From positions 310,001 to 374,000 of the forward strand of contig CAVOHR010000001.1 of assembly GCA_963695835.1 (NCBI GenBank): a DNA stretch of 64,000 bases. The letters run 5' to 3'. Position 1 is the first letter of the stretch; the number at the start of each line of letters is the position of its first letter. Of this stretch, positions 56,173 to 63,865 are shown piece by piece. A model generated the notes under the pieces. It searched no databases. It had not been told where the DNA came from and saw nothing but the letters and a program-made list of their open reading frames with translations. The position numbers were made by a program, and so were the translations under genes. The DNA is from VRUE01 sp963695835 (GTDB lineage: Bacteria; Actinomycetota; Thermoleophilia; Solirubrobacterales; 70-9).

Positions 56173-56958
56173 TCAGTCGCGTTCGGCGATCAGGAGCGCC
56201 TGGGCGGCGCGGCCGATGCGGCCGCGCTGGTCGAAGAGGACGGACTCGGCGGTGCCGACGCCGGTGGCCTGCGGCAGGGTGACCGCGTCGACGCAGACCC
56301 ACTCGCCCTCGGGCATCCGCTCCAGGTGGACGCTGAGGTCGACGTTGATGAAGAGATAGCGGCGCCAGTCGAGCACCGCGCTGATCCCGTTCCCCACGTC
56401 CGCGGCAACCAGCGTCCGCTGCAAGGGCGTCGGCTCCTCCCCGGCCACAAGCTCACATCCCATCCGCATCCAAACCGTCGCCGGCCCCGGCTCGAGGAAC
56501 CCGCCGCCGGCCGATCGCCATTCCATCGCCGTGTGGTACCCGACCGACTGCCCGGTTTCGAAGAACTCGGGCTGGGCCCCCTCCTCCGGCCCGGGCGGCG
56601 CCTGCGGCGTGGAGAGCACATCGTCCGGAATCTCGACCGGATGGGTCCGCAGCCGCCAGGCCCGAGCCTTCATCACCTCCTCGCCGCCCGCCGACAGCGA
56701 AGCCTCGATCATCTGCACGCTCCGCCCCGGCCGCACCACCTCGGCCTCGACCCGCACAGGCCCGATCGGCACCGGCCGCAGGATCTCGAACACGACCCGC
56801 CCGATCTGAAACCCCTCGCCCCCCGGCACCCGCTCGATAGCCCGCCCCAGCAACCCCGAAGGCGGCCCAGCATGCTGAGCCCCGGGATCCCAAGGCCCCC
56901 GCGTCAGCTCGGTGGCCACGAACCCCCCATCAGCTACCTCGTAAAACGCTTCTGACAT
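56173..56958 (-). CDS. Acyl-CoA thioesterase-family (double hotdog) protein
   Basis: 261 residues from ATG 56958, seven bases after TACGAT. It begins FYEVADGGFVATELTRGPWD, with AQHAGPPSGLLGRAIERV and FQIGRVVFEILRPVPIGPVR, the pattern of TesB-like thioesterase proteins of actinobacteria with two hotdog halves (second half LEPGPATVWMRMGCELVAGE, FINVDLSVHLERMPEGEWVC). It probably hydrolyses acyl-CoA of unknown length. Longer upstream codons would run through the 29-bp inverted repeat and are rejected. Confidence 0.75.
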   Translation of the reverse strand: MSEAFYEVADGGFVATELTRGPWDPGAQHAGPPSGLLGRAIERVPGGEGFQIGRVVFEILRPVPIGPVRVEAEVVRPGRSVQMIEASLSAGGEEVMKARAWRLRTHPVEIPDDVLSTPQAPPGPEEGAQPEFFETGQSVGYHTAMEWRSAGGGFLEPGPATVWMRMGCELVAGEEPTPLQRTLVAADVGNGISAVLDWRRYLFINVDLSVHLERMPEGEWVCVDAVTLPQATGVGTAESVLFDQRGRIGRAAQALLIAERD

Positions 56959-56971
56959 CCGCGGCATCGTA

Positions 56972-57103
56972 AGGGCGTCGGGAGTCGTCTCCTCAGTGCC
57001 TCGCGAAGCGGGCGCCGCAGAGTGACTCCTGCCGCGAAGCGGCACATCATCAACCCCGCCGAAGGCGGGGTTTGGGCACTGAGGAGACGACCCCCGACGC
57101 CCT
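56972..57103. repeat. 132-bp element with 29-bp terminal inverted repeats
   Basis: Arms 56972-57000 and 57075-57103 are reverse complements with one mismatch. Two further hairpins lie in the centre: TGCCGC, GAA, GCGGCA and AACCCCGCC, GAA, GGCGGGGTT. It occupies the gap between the divergent thioesterase and msrB genes; -10-like boxes TACGAT and TACCCT sit just outside or at its edges. Confidence 0.8.
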
Positions 57104-57116
57104 CTACCCTTGACCC

Positions 57117-57518
57117 ATGGAGAAGATCGAGAAGACCGACGAGGAGTGGCGCGAGCAGCTGACCCCGGAGCAGTACGAGGTGACGCGCAAGGCCGGCACC
57201 GAGCGCGCCTTCGCCGGGCCCTACGTCGACGAGAAGAGCGAGGGGATGTACCGCTGCGTCTGCTGCGGCGCCGAGCTGTTCTCCTCCGAGACGAAGTTCG
57301 ACTCCGGCACCGGCTGGCCCAGCTTCACCGAGCCGGCCAACCTCGAGCACGTCGAGCTGCGCCCCGACAACAGCCTCTTCACGCGCCGCACCGAGGTCGT
57401 CTGCAAGCACTGCGACGCCCACCTCGGGCACGTCTTCGACGACGGCCCCGGTCCGACCGGACAGCGCTACTGCATCAACGGCTGCGCGCTGGAGCTCCAG
57501 CCGCCCCCGGACGCGTGA
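57117..57518 (+). CDS. msrB: Peptide-methionine (R)-S-oxide reductase
   Basis: 133 residues. Zinc cysteines in YRCVCCGAELF and VVCKHCDAHLGHVFDDGPG, TGWPSFTEP, and the catalytic Cys in RYCINGCALELQPP. It repairs oxidised methionine (R form). TACCCT lies six bases before the ATG, fitting a leaderless start. N-terminal KTDEEWREQLTPEQYEVTRK is typical. It stands alone on the plus strand. Confidence 0.95.
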   Translation: MEKIEKTDEEWREQLTPEQYEVTRKAGTERAFAGPYVDEKSEGMYRCVCCGAELFSSETKFDSGTGWPSFTEPANLEHVELRPDNSLFTRRTEVVCKHCDAHLGHVFDDGPGPTGQRYCINGCALELQPPPDA

Positions 57519-57575
57519 GCGGGACCCCTCCAGATCTGATTCTCCGGGTCCCGCGAGAGCCGGGGAGGCGGTTGC

Positions 57576-58226
57576 CTATGCCCGCCCGCCGGCGCCCAGA
57601 TAGCTGAATTTGACGGCCAGCGCCACCGCCTCGGTGCGGGTGTCGACCTCGAGCTTTTTGATCGCGTTGCGGACGTGGGTGTGGACGGTCGCCGGACTGA
57701 GCGCGAGCCGTTCGGCGATCTCTTTCACCCGCAGGCCCTCGGCCAGCAGCTCGAGGATCTGGCGCTCGCGCGGCGAGAGCAGCAGCAGCTTCTCGACCTC
57801 CGAGGGCTTGCCGCCGGCGAAGTCGCCGCCGAGGAAGGTGCCGCCGGCGGTGACCGCCTTGACCGCGCGGGCGATGTCCTCGGCCGGGGCCGACTTCAGC
57901 ACGTAGCCGGAGGCGCCGGCCCGCAGCGCCAGGGCGAGCAGGTCGGGCTGGGCGTGGGCGGTGAAGACGATCACCTTGGTCCGCGGCCGGGCCTTGAGCA
58001 CCGCCTTGGTCGCCTCGATGCCGTCGAGCTTGGGCAGCTCGACGTCGATGATCAGGACGTCGGGTTCGAGCTCCTTGACGACGTCGACCACGCCGCGGCC
58101 GTCGGCCGCCTCGCCGACGATCTGCAGCGAGTTGGTGTTCGCCACCCGCGCCTTGATCGCCTCGCGGACGATCTCGTGGTCGTCGCAGAGGACGACCCGC
58201 CTCGCCTCGCGCACACTGGAGCTCAT
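57576..58226 (-). CDS. NarL/LuxR-family response regulator
   Basis: 216 residues. Receiver with VVLCDDHEIVREAIKAR, Asp61 in VLIIDVELPKLDG, VIVFTAHAQPDLLALAL and Lys in SGYVLKSAPAEDIARAV. Output helix-turn-helix LSPRERQILELLAEGLRVKE, IAERLALSPATVHTHVRNAI. No histidine kinase is next to it, so its partner is elsewhere. It overlaps the serS stop by four bases and may be read from the same transcript. Confidence 0.9.
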   Translation of the reverse strand: MSSSVREARRVVLCDDHEIVREAIKARVANTNSLQIVGEAADGRGVVDVVKELEPDVLIIDVELPKLDGIEATKAVLKARPRTKVIVFTAHAQPDLLALALRAGASGYVLKSAPAEDIARAVKAVTAGGTFLGGDFAGGKPSEVEKLLLLSPRERQILELLAEGLRVKEIAERLALSPATVHTHVRNAIKKLEVDTRTEAVALAVKFSYLGAGGRA

Positions 58227-59491
58227 GGTCCAATCCTCTCAGGGGCGCCGTAGGGATGCAAAGTTTTGGGTAGCGTGAACCCGCCGTCCCGCTGCTGGCG
58301 ATTCTCGATCAGCGCGATCATCGTCCTTCCCACGGCCACCGCGGTTCCGTTCAGCGTATGCACTGGCTGCGGTGCTTCGTTATCGGCAGGCCGGTACCTA
58401 CAACTGAGGCGTCGCGCCTGGTAGTCGGTCGTGTTCGAGCACGAGGTCAGCTCGCGGTAGCGGCCCTGGCTCGGGATCCACGCCTCGCAGTCGTACTTCT
58501 TCGCGGCCGGAGCGCCGAGGTCGCCGGCGGCGACGTTGACGACCCGGTAGGGGATCTCGAGCTCGCCGAGGATGCGCTCCTCGATCGCCAGCAGGCGCTC
58601 GTGCTCGGCCGCCGACCGCGACGGCTCGACGAACGAGAACATCTCGACCTTGTCGAACTGGTGGACGCGGAAGATGCCGCGGGTGTCGCGGCCGGCGGCG
58701 CCGGCCTCGCGGCGGAAGCAGGTGGAGAAGCCGGCGTAGCGCAGCGGCAGCCGCTCCGCCTCGAGGATCTGGTCGGCGTGCAGGGCGGCGAGCGCGACCT
58801 CCGAGGTGCCGACGAGGAACAGCTCGTCCTTCGGGACTTCGTAGATCTGGTCGCGGTCGCCGGGCAGGAAGCCGGTCCCGTAGAGCGCCTCCTCGCGGAC
58901 CAGGACCGGGGGGACGACCGGCTCGTGGCCCTCGGCGCGGACCAGGTCGAGGGCGAAGCGGACCAGGGCCAGCTCGAGCAGCACCAGGTCGCCCTTGATG
59001 TAGGCGAAGCGCGAGCCGGAGAGGCGCGCCCCGGCCTCCATCTCGATCAACCCCAGCTCGCCGCAGATCTCGAGGTGGTCGCGCGGCTCGAAGTCGAAGC
59101 TCGGCTTCTCCCCCACCTCGCGGACGACGACCGCGTCCTCCTCGGTCATCCCGTCGGCGGCGTCGGGATCGGGCAGGTTGGGGAGCGCCGCGGCGACTCG
59201 CTCGAGCTCGGCCTCGACCTTCTCCAGCTCGGCTTTGCCGGCCTCGATCGTCTCCTTCAGGGCCTGGACGGCGCGCATCGGCTCCTCGGCCCCCTCGCCC
59301 CGCTGCTTCGCTTCGCCGATCTGCTTGGAGAGCGTCTTGCGCTCGGCCTGAGCGCCCTCGATCCGGGGCAGCAGCTCGCGGCGGCGGGCGTCGAGCGCGA
59401 GCAGCTCGTCGACTTCGCCGGCGGCGCCGCGGCGCGCCAGCGCCGCCTTGACCCGCTCGGGGTCGGAGCGGATCAGCTTCAGGTCGAGCAT
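58223..59491 (-). CDS. serS: Seryl-tRNA synthetase
   Basis: 422 residues. The N-terminal coiled arm (residues 1-105; LDARRRELLPRIEGAQAERK) binds tRNA; motif 2 is in FSTCFRREAGAAGRDTRGIF, with RVHQFDKVEMFSFVEP, and motif 3 region in LTSCSNTTDYQARRLSCRYR, then LNGTAVAVGRTMIALIENRQ. Length is normal. It attaches serine to tRNA-Ser. It lies between a lipoprotein cytochrome gene and the LuxR regulator. Confidence 0.95.
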   Translation of the reverse strand: MLDLKLIRSDPERVKAALARRGAAGEVDELLALDARRRELLPRIEGAQAERKTLSKQIGEAKQRGEGAEEPMRAVQALKETIEAGKAELEKVEAELERVAAALPNLPDPDAADGMTEEDAVVVREVGEKPSFDFEPRDHLEICGELGLIEMEAGARLSGSRFAYIKGDLVLLELALVRFALDLVRAEGHEPVVPPVLVREEALYGTGFLPGDRDQIYEVPKDELFLVGTSEVALAALHADQILEAERLPLRYAGFSTCFRREAGAAGRDTRGIFRVHQFDKVEMFSFVEPSRSAAEHERLLAIEERILGELEIPYRVVNVAAGDLGAPAAKKYDCEAWIPSQGRYRELTSCSNTTDYQARRLSCRYRPADNEAPQPVHTLNGTAVAVGRTMIALIENRQQRDGGFTLPKTLHPYGAPERIGP

Positions 59492-59503
59492 CGCGAGGGG
59501 GAG

Positions 59504-59902
59504 TTAGGGCGATTCCTGTTCGGGGCGCGGCGATTCTTCGGCTTCTTCGCCGGCGTACTTGGCGACGAAGCGCGCCACCGCTTCGGCTTCGGAGCCGACG
59601 ACGATGTTCTGGGGCATGATCGCGCCGGAGAAGCCGCCGTTCTGGATCGCGAAGAGAGCATCTGCGTAGGTCTCCCTTCGCTGGTTGAGGCTCGGCCCCT
59701 GCGTCCTGACGCTGCGGTTGCCGGTCCCCTGGGCGCCGGCGGCGTCCAGCGTGTGGCAGCCCGAGCAGTGGGTCGCGAAGAGGACGGCCCCGTTGTAGTC
59801 GGGGTTGCCCTTGGAGATCGAGATCCCCTCTTCGCCGAAGCCGCAGGCGGCAAGGGAGAGGGCGGCCGCGACGGCCAGGCCTATGGCAATTGCAGGTCGC
59901 AC
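59504..59902 (-). CDS. Lipoprotein c-type cytochrome
   Basis: 132 residues from GTG 59902. The leader AIAIGLAVAAALSLAACGFG ends in a lipobox (LAAC), so the mature protein would be lipid-anchored outside. The heme site is CSGCH in VLFATHCSGCHTLDAAG and the distal Met probably the one in SGAIMPQNIV. A single-heme class I cytochrome that may carry electrons in respiration. Its acidic Pro-rich end (EEAEESPRPEQESP) is disordered. It is divergent from a flavin reductase over 28 bases. Confidence 0.85.
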   Translation of the reverse strand: MRPAIAIGLAVAAALSLAACGFGEEGISISKGNPDYNGAVLFATHCSGCHTLDAAGAQGTGNRSVRTQGPSLNQRRETYADALFAIQNGGFSGAIMPQNIVVGSEAEAVARFVAKYAGEEAEESPRPEQESP

Positions 59903-59930
59903 GCGGCGCGCATCATATTGTCCAGGGTCG

Positions 59931-60407
59931 ATGAGTGACCCCGACCCCGACCGTTTCCGCGCCGCGATGGGGATGCTGCCCACCGGCGTCACCGTGGTCG
60001 CCGCTGCCGGCCCGGACGGGCCGGCCGGCGCAACCGCCAACGCGGTCAGCTCACTGTCGATCGAGCCGATGCTGATGCTGGCCTGCCTCGACCGCGGCTC
60101 GCGCACCCTGCTGGCGGTGCAGGCGGCCAACCGCTTCGGGGTCAGCGTCCTGCACGCCGGCCAGGAGCCGATCGCCCGCGCCTTCGCGACCAAGGCGCCG
60201 GTGGCGGACAAGTGGCAGGGGATCGGCTGGAGCGAGCGCGACGGCATCCCGGCGATCGACGGCGCCCTCGTCTTCGCCGCCTGCGAGCTGCGCGACGTGA
60301 TCGCCGGCGGCGACCATGTGATCGTCACCGGCGAGGTCACCGCCCTGGAGACGGCCGAGGGCGACCCGCTCGTCTTCCACGCCGGCGAGTACCGGCCGCT
60401 GGGCTGA
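59931..60407 (+). CDS. Flavin reductase-like domain protein
   Basis: 158 residues from ATG 59931, with a TATTGT box nine bases before. FRAAMGMLPTGVTVVAAAGP, GATANAVSSLSIEPMLMLAC, NRFGVSVLHAGQEPIARAF and VIVTGEVTALETAEGDPLVF form the FMN-binding split barrel of the HpaC/flavin-reductase group. It would reduce FMN or FAD with NAD(P)H for a partner oxygenase. No monooxygenase is next to it. Confidence 0.85.
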   Translation: MSDPDPDRFRAAMGMLPTGVTVVAAAGPDGPAGATANAVSSLSIEPMLMLACLDRGSRTLLAVQAANRFGVSVLHAGQEPIARAFATKAPVADKWQGIGWSERDGIPAIDGALVFAACELRDVIAGGDHVIVTGEVTALETAEGDPLVFHAGEYRPLG

Positions 60408-60451
60408 GCGCCGAATTGCCACTGGGCGCCTGGCGCCGGACTGAGCTCGAA

Positions 60452-60489
60452 TGGCGAATTGATGACCCTATAGGGGTGAAAAATCGCCA
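60452..60489. repeat. Weak palindromic element with a CCCTATAGGG centre
   Basis: TGGCGA (60452-60457) and TCGCCA (60484-60489) flank ACCCTATAGGGGT, whose CCCTATAGGG is a perfect 10-bp palindrome like the centre of family A. It lies between two convergent genes. A neighbouring GGCGCC, T, GGCGCC (60425-60437) adds another hairpin. Confidence 0.45.
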
Positions 60490-60500
60490 GTCGAGGCCGG

Positions 60501-60935
60501 CTAGAAGTGGCCGCCGGTGGTGGCGGCTCGCAGCGCCAGGAAGAAGATCACCCAGCAGCTGACGGCCATGATCCCCATCTCGCGGCGGACTATCGCCAGG
60601 GCGAGGGACTGCTGCTCCTCGCCCGGCAGGGATTCGAAGTCGAGGTCGCCGAGCTCGCGCTGGGCGGCGCCGGCGCGGGCGCCCTCGGCGAGGAAGGAGA
60701 CGAAGAGGGGCAGGAGGCCGTAGAGGTAGTGCAGCTCTTCGTGGGCCTTGTGACCGGTGAAGAGCAGCAGGGCGCCGAGCAGCGCCTGCAGGAAGACGGA
60801 GACCTGAGCGGCGCGGAGCAGGTACCAGAAGGGGATCGAGGGGCGACCGCGGAGCCAGGTGACGCCGCCGACCGCTCCGGCGGCGAGGTTGAGGGCGATC
60901 AGCGCGCAGCCGACGACCAGGTGGACTCCGGCCAT
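60501..60935 (-). CDS. Small integral membrane protein
   Basis: 144 residues with four hydrophobic helices (HLVVGCALIALNLAAGAVGG, FWYLLRAAQVSVFLQALLGA, LHYLYGLLPLFVSFLAEGAR, GIMAVSCWVIFFLALRAATT). Between the last two is a charged loop LDFESLPGEEQQSLALAIVR. Similar small proteins stand before nuo clusters in related bacteria. Function unknown. Confidence 0.65.
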   Translation of the reverse strand: MAGVHLVVGCALIALNLAAGAVGGVTWLRGRPSIPFWYLLRAAQVSVFLQALLGALLLFTGHKAHEELHYLYGLLPLFVSFLAEGARAGAAQRELGDLDFESLPGEEQQSLALAIVRREMGIMAVSCWVIFFLALRAATTGGHF

Positions 60936-61086
60936 CGCTCTATATCCGCCCGAAAGAGTCGGGATTCGGCTTGCTGATGCGGAAAATCACTATGTAGCAA
61001 GTTGTCACAATGTGGTTGTATACAGCGCTGCGCGCGGGTAGCGGCGGGCCGTACGGCCGGAGAGCGGCCCCGCGCAATGCGTCCAG
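60936..61086. other. Leader and promoter region of the nuo operon
   Basis: This 151-bp gap separates the small membrane gene from nuoA and is the most AT-rich stretch in the last 15 kb. AGTTGTCACAATGTGG and TTGTATACA are possible promoter parts, but their spacing is not standard. No RNA gene or riboswitch pattern is recognised. Confidence 0.35.
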
Positions 61087-61464
61087 ATGCTGAAGAGCTA
61101 CCTCCCGATACTCGTCTTCGCCCTCCTCGGGCTGGGGGTGGGCAGCGCCTTCGTCATGCTCAACCACCTGATCGGCCCGAAGCGGCCGCAGAAGCCGACG
61201 GCGGCGAGCGAGCGCCAGGGGGCGCCGTACGAGTCCGGGATCCCGGTCGAGCCGGCGCGCGGGATGCGCTTCGGCGTCAGCTTCTACCTGGTCGCGATGC
61301 TGTTCATCCTGTTCGACATCGAGGTCGTCTTCCTCTACCCGATCGGGGTGGTCCTGAAGGCGGACGACAGCGTCTTCGTGCTCGGCGAGCTGATCACCTT
61401 CGTCGTCCTCCTGCTCGTCGCCTTCGTCTACGTCTGGCGCAAGGGGGCGCTGAATTGGAGGTAG
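61087..61464 (+). CDS. nuoA: NADH-quinone oxidoreductase subunit A
   Basis: 125 residues with three membrane helices. PYESGIPVEPARGMRFGVSF and LVAMLFILFDIEVVFLYPIG are the family signatures; the loop between helices 1 and 2 takes part in quinone chemistry. It is the first gene of the nuo operon. The stop overlaps a TTG in front of nuoB. Confidence 0.95.
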   Translation: MLKSYLPILVFALLGLGVGSAFVMLNHLIGPKRPQKPTAASERQGAPYESGIPVEPARGMRFGVSFYLVAMLFILFDIEVVFLYPIGVVLKADDSVFVLGELITFVVLLLVAFVYVWRKGALNWR

Positions 61465-61475
61465 AGCGGCAGACG

Positions 61476-62123
61476 ATGCGCGACCGCCAGCTGCGCGCCC
61501 GCGACATGCTGCGCGGCGACCTCGAGGGCGAGGAGCTGGAGCGCTACGTCGAGGAGAAGGTGGTGATGACCAGGTTCGACGAGATGCTCAACTGGGCGCG
61601 GGCGAACTCGATGTTCCCGCTCACCTTCGGCCTCGCCTGCTGCGCGATCGAAGCGCCGATCACGATGGTCACGGCGCGCTACGACATAGCTCGCTTCGGC
61701 GCCGAGGTGGGACGCGCCTCGCCGCGCCAGGCCGACTTCATCATCCTCTCCGGCCGCGTCTCGATCAAGATGGCGCCGATCGTCCGCCGCCTCTACGACC
61801 AGATGCTGGAGCCGAAGTGGGCGATCTCGATGGGCGCCTGCTCCTCCAGCGGCGGCATGTTCGCCAACTACGCCGTCGTCCAGGGCGCCGACAAGTTCAT
61901 GCCGATCGACGTCCACATCCCCGGCTGCCCGCCCCGCCCCGAGGCCGTCTTCTACGGCTTCAACAAGCTGCAGCACAAGATCCAGGGCAACCCGGACCCG
62001 GGCTGGCGGCAGCGCTACAACGCCTCCGGCACCGAGGAGTGGGCACGCGGCGGGCCGCGCAGCACGCCCAGCCCCGAGGCGGCCGAGGCCTACGAGACGG
62101 CGCGGGGGCTGATCGGTGCCTGA
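61476..62123 (+). CDS. nuoB: NADH-quinone oxidoreductase subunit B
   Basis: 215 residues from ATG 61476; a TTG at 61455 would add seven. The four cysteines of cluster N2 are in TFGLACCAIEAPI, MGACSSSGGMF and HIPGCPPRPEAVFYG. It passes electrons to quinone. GGAGG at 61457-61461 is a fair ribosome site. The N-terminal 40 residues (DMLRGDLEGEELERYVEEKV) are longer than in E. coli, as in other actinobacteria. It overlaps nuoC by eight bases. Confidence 0.95.
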   Translation: MRDRQLRARDMLRGDLEGEELERYVEEKVVMTRFDEMLNWARANSMFPLTFGLACCAIEAPITMVTARYDIARFGAEVGRASPRQADFIILSGRVSIKMAPIVRRLYDQMLEPKWAISMGACSSSGGMFANYAVVQGADKFMPIDVHIPGCPPRPEAVFYGFNKLQHKIQGNPDPGWRQRYNASGTEEWARGGPRSTPSPEAAEAYETARGLIGA

Positions 62124-62634
62124 CGCCCCCGGCCTCGAGCTGATCCGTGGCGAGATCGAGCAGGACCACCCGGGCGCGGTCCTGGACACCGGCTTCGACC
62201 GCGGCCAGCCGGCACTGGTCGTCGACCCCGGCCAGGTCCTCGCGGTGCTCTCCTGGCTGCGCGACGCGCCGGGCCAGGGCTACCGCTTCCTCTCCAGCCT
62301 GCACGTCGCCGACTACCTGCCGGCCGAGCCGCGCTTCGCCGTCCACTACGAGCTGCTGAACCGCGATCGGGTCGAGCGGGTCCGGGTCAAGGCGATGCTG
62401 GCCGACCCCGGCGTCGACTCGCTGCCGGAGATCGACTCCTGCGTGGAGCTTTTTCCGACGGCCGAGTTCCAGGAGCGAGAGGCCTATGACTTCTTCGGGA
62501 TCGTGTTTCGGGGGCATCCCGACCTGACCCGCATCCTGCTGCCCGAGGACTACGCCGGCTGGCCGCAGCGGCGCGACTTCCCGATCGGCGGCGAGCCGGT
62601 CACCTTCACCTACAACGAGCGCAACCATGGCTGA
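62116..62634 (+). CDS. nuoC: NADH-quinone oxidoreductase subunit C
   Basis: 172 residues from GTG 62116. RFLSSLHVADYLPAEPRFAV, VRVKAMLADPGVDSLPEIDS and the signature EREAYDFFGIVFRGHPDLTR, ILLPEDYAGWPQRRDFPIGG define the 30-kDa subunit. It stands separate from NuoD rather than fused. Its end overlaps the annotated nuoD start by eight bases. Confidence 0.95.
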   Translation: MPDAPGLELIRGEIEQDHPGAVLDTGFDRGQPALVVDPGQVLAVLSWLRDAPGQGYRFLSSLHVADYLPAEPRFAVHYELLNRDRVERVRVKAMLADPGVDSLPEIDSCVELFPTAEFQEREAYDFFGIVFRGHPDLTRILLPEDYAGWPQRRDFPIGGEPVTFTYNERNHG

Positions 62635-63865
62635 CACCCGGGACGTGCCGTCGATTCGCAGCCCATATGGGCACTCTTCCGACGGCACGTCCGACGGGAC
62701 GACCGAGGTGATGACGATCAACGTCGGGCCGCACCACCCGGCGACGCACGGGGTGCTGCGGCTCGTCGTCGACCTCGAAGGCGAGGTCGTGCGCGACCTG
62801 CGGCCGGTGATCGGCTACGTCCACACCGGGATCGAAAAGTCCTGCGAGGACAAGAGCTACTGGAAGGTCATCCCCTTCGTCGAGCGGATGGACTACGTCT
62901 CCTACTTCTTCCAGATGGAGGCCTTCTGCGGTGCGGTCGAGCGGCTGATCGAGCTGGAGATCCCGCCGCGGGCGAAGTACCTGCGGACGATCTTCCTCGA
63001 GCTGAACCGGATCCACTCCCACCTCGTCTGGCTGGGGACGACGGCGCTCGACCTCGGCGCGATCTCGATGCTCTGGTACTGCTTCCGCGAGCGCGACCGG
63101 ATCCTCGACCTGTTCGAGATGGCCTGCGGGCAGCGGATGCACACCCGCTACTTCCAGGTCGGCGGCGTGATCGAGGACATCCCGCGCGGCTTCGAGGCGA
63201 AGCTGCGCTCCTTCCTCGCCGAGATGCCCGTGCGGGTCGGCCAGTACCAGGCGCTGCTCGACCGCAACGAGGTCTTCCTCTCGCGGACCAAGGGAACCGG
63301 GATCGTCCCCCGCGAGCGGCTGCTGGAGCTGGGCGTGACCGGGCCGCTGCTGCGCGCCGCCGGCGAGCCCTGGGACCTGCGCAAGGCATTCGACTACCTC
63401 GCCTACCCGGAGCTCGACTTCAAGATCCCGGTCGGCACAGTCGGCGACAACTACGACCGCTACCGGGTGCGGGTCGCGGAGATGGTCGAGTCGACGCGGA
63501 TCGTCGAGCAGGCGCTCGACGCGCTGCCCGAGGGGCCGCACATCGCCGACGACCGCAAGTACGTGCTGCCGCCGCGCTCGGAGCTGTCGACCTCGATGGA
63601 GTCGCTGATCCACCACTTCAAGCTGGTCACCGAGGGCTACCGGGTGGCGCCCGGCGAGGTCTACTACTCGATCGAGTGTCCGCGGGGCGAGCTCGGCTGC
63701 TTCGTCCTCGCCGACGGCTCCTCGAAGCCGGCGCGGGTGCATTTCCGCGACCCCTCGTTCGTCAACCTGCAGGCGTTCCGGGAAATGTCGGTGGGCGGGT
63801 ACGTGGCCGACATGATCGCCAGCCTCGGGATGCTCGATCCGATTCTCGGTGGGGTGGATCGGTGA
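62627..63865 (+). CDS. nuoD: NADH-quinone oxidoreductase subunit D, with a palindromic element in its 5' codons
   Basis: 412 residues from ATG 62627, or 384 from ATG 62711. The 49-kDa signature TINVGPHHPATHGVLRLVVD starts at residue 30; IGYVHTGIEKSCEDKSYWKV, RSELSTSMESLIHHFKLVTE and GELGCFVLADGSSKPARVHF follow. It forms the quinone site with NuoB. The first 28 codons contain a palindromic element and translate to DVPSIRSPYGHSSDGTSDGT, unlike any NuoD. Either these residues are made and tolerated or translation starts at 62711. Confidence 0.95.
   Translation: MADTRDVPSIRSPYGHSSDGTSDGTTEVMTINVGPHHPATHGVLRLVVDLEGEVVRDLRPVIGYVHTGIEKSCEDKSYWKVIPFVERMDYVSYFFQMEAFCGAVERLIELEIPPRAKYLRTIFLELNRIHSHLVWLGTTALDLGAISMLWYCFRERDRILDLFEMACGQRMHTRYFQVGGVIEDIPRGFEAKLRSFLAEMPVRVGQYQALLDRNEVFLSRTKGTGIVPRERLLELGVTGPLLRAAGEPWDLRKAFDYLAYPELDFKIPVGTVGDNYDRYRVRVAEMVESTRIVEQALDALPEGPHIADDRKYVLPPRSELSTSMESLIHHFKLVTEGYRVAPGEVYYSIECPRGELGCFVLADGSSKPARVHFRDPSFVNLQAFREMSVGGYVADMIASLGMLDPILGGVDR
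62641..62692. repeat. Palindromic element, family A, copy 3, within nuoD
   Basis: GGACGTGCCGTCG (62641-62653) and CGACGGCACGTCC (62680-62692) are perfect 13-bp arms. The centre has GCCCATATGGGC, a perfect 12-bp palindrome, and then ACT, as in the other copies. Against copies 1 and 2 the inner arm bases differ on both sides in a matched way, so pairing is kept. Confidence 0.75.

Noticed and set aside
58223..59491. A tRNA-Ser gene beside serS
   Set aside because: No cloverleaf with the TTCGA-type T-arm or a CCA end could be found on either strand near here; no tRNA or rRNA was recognised in the window.
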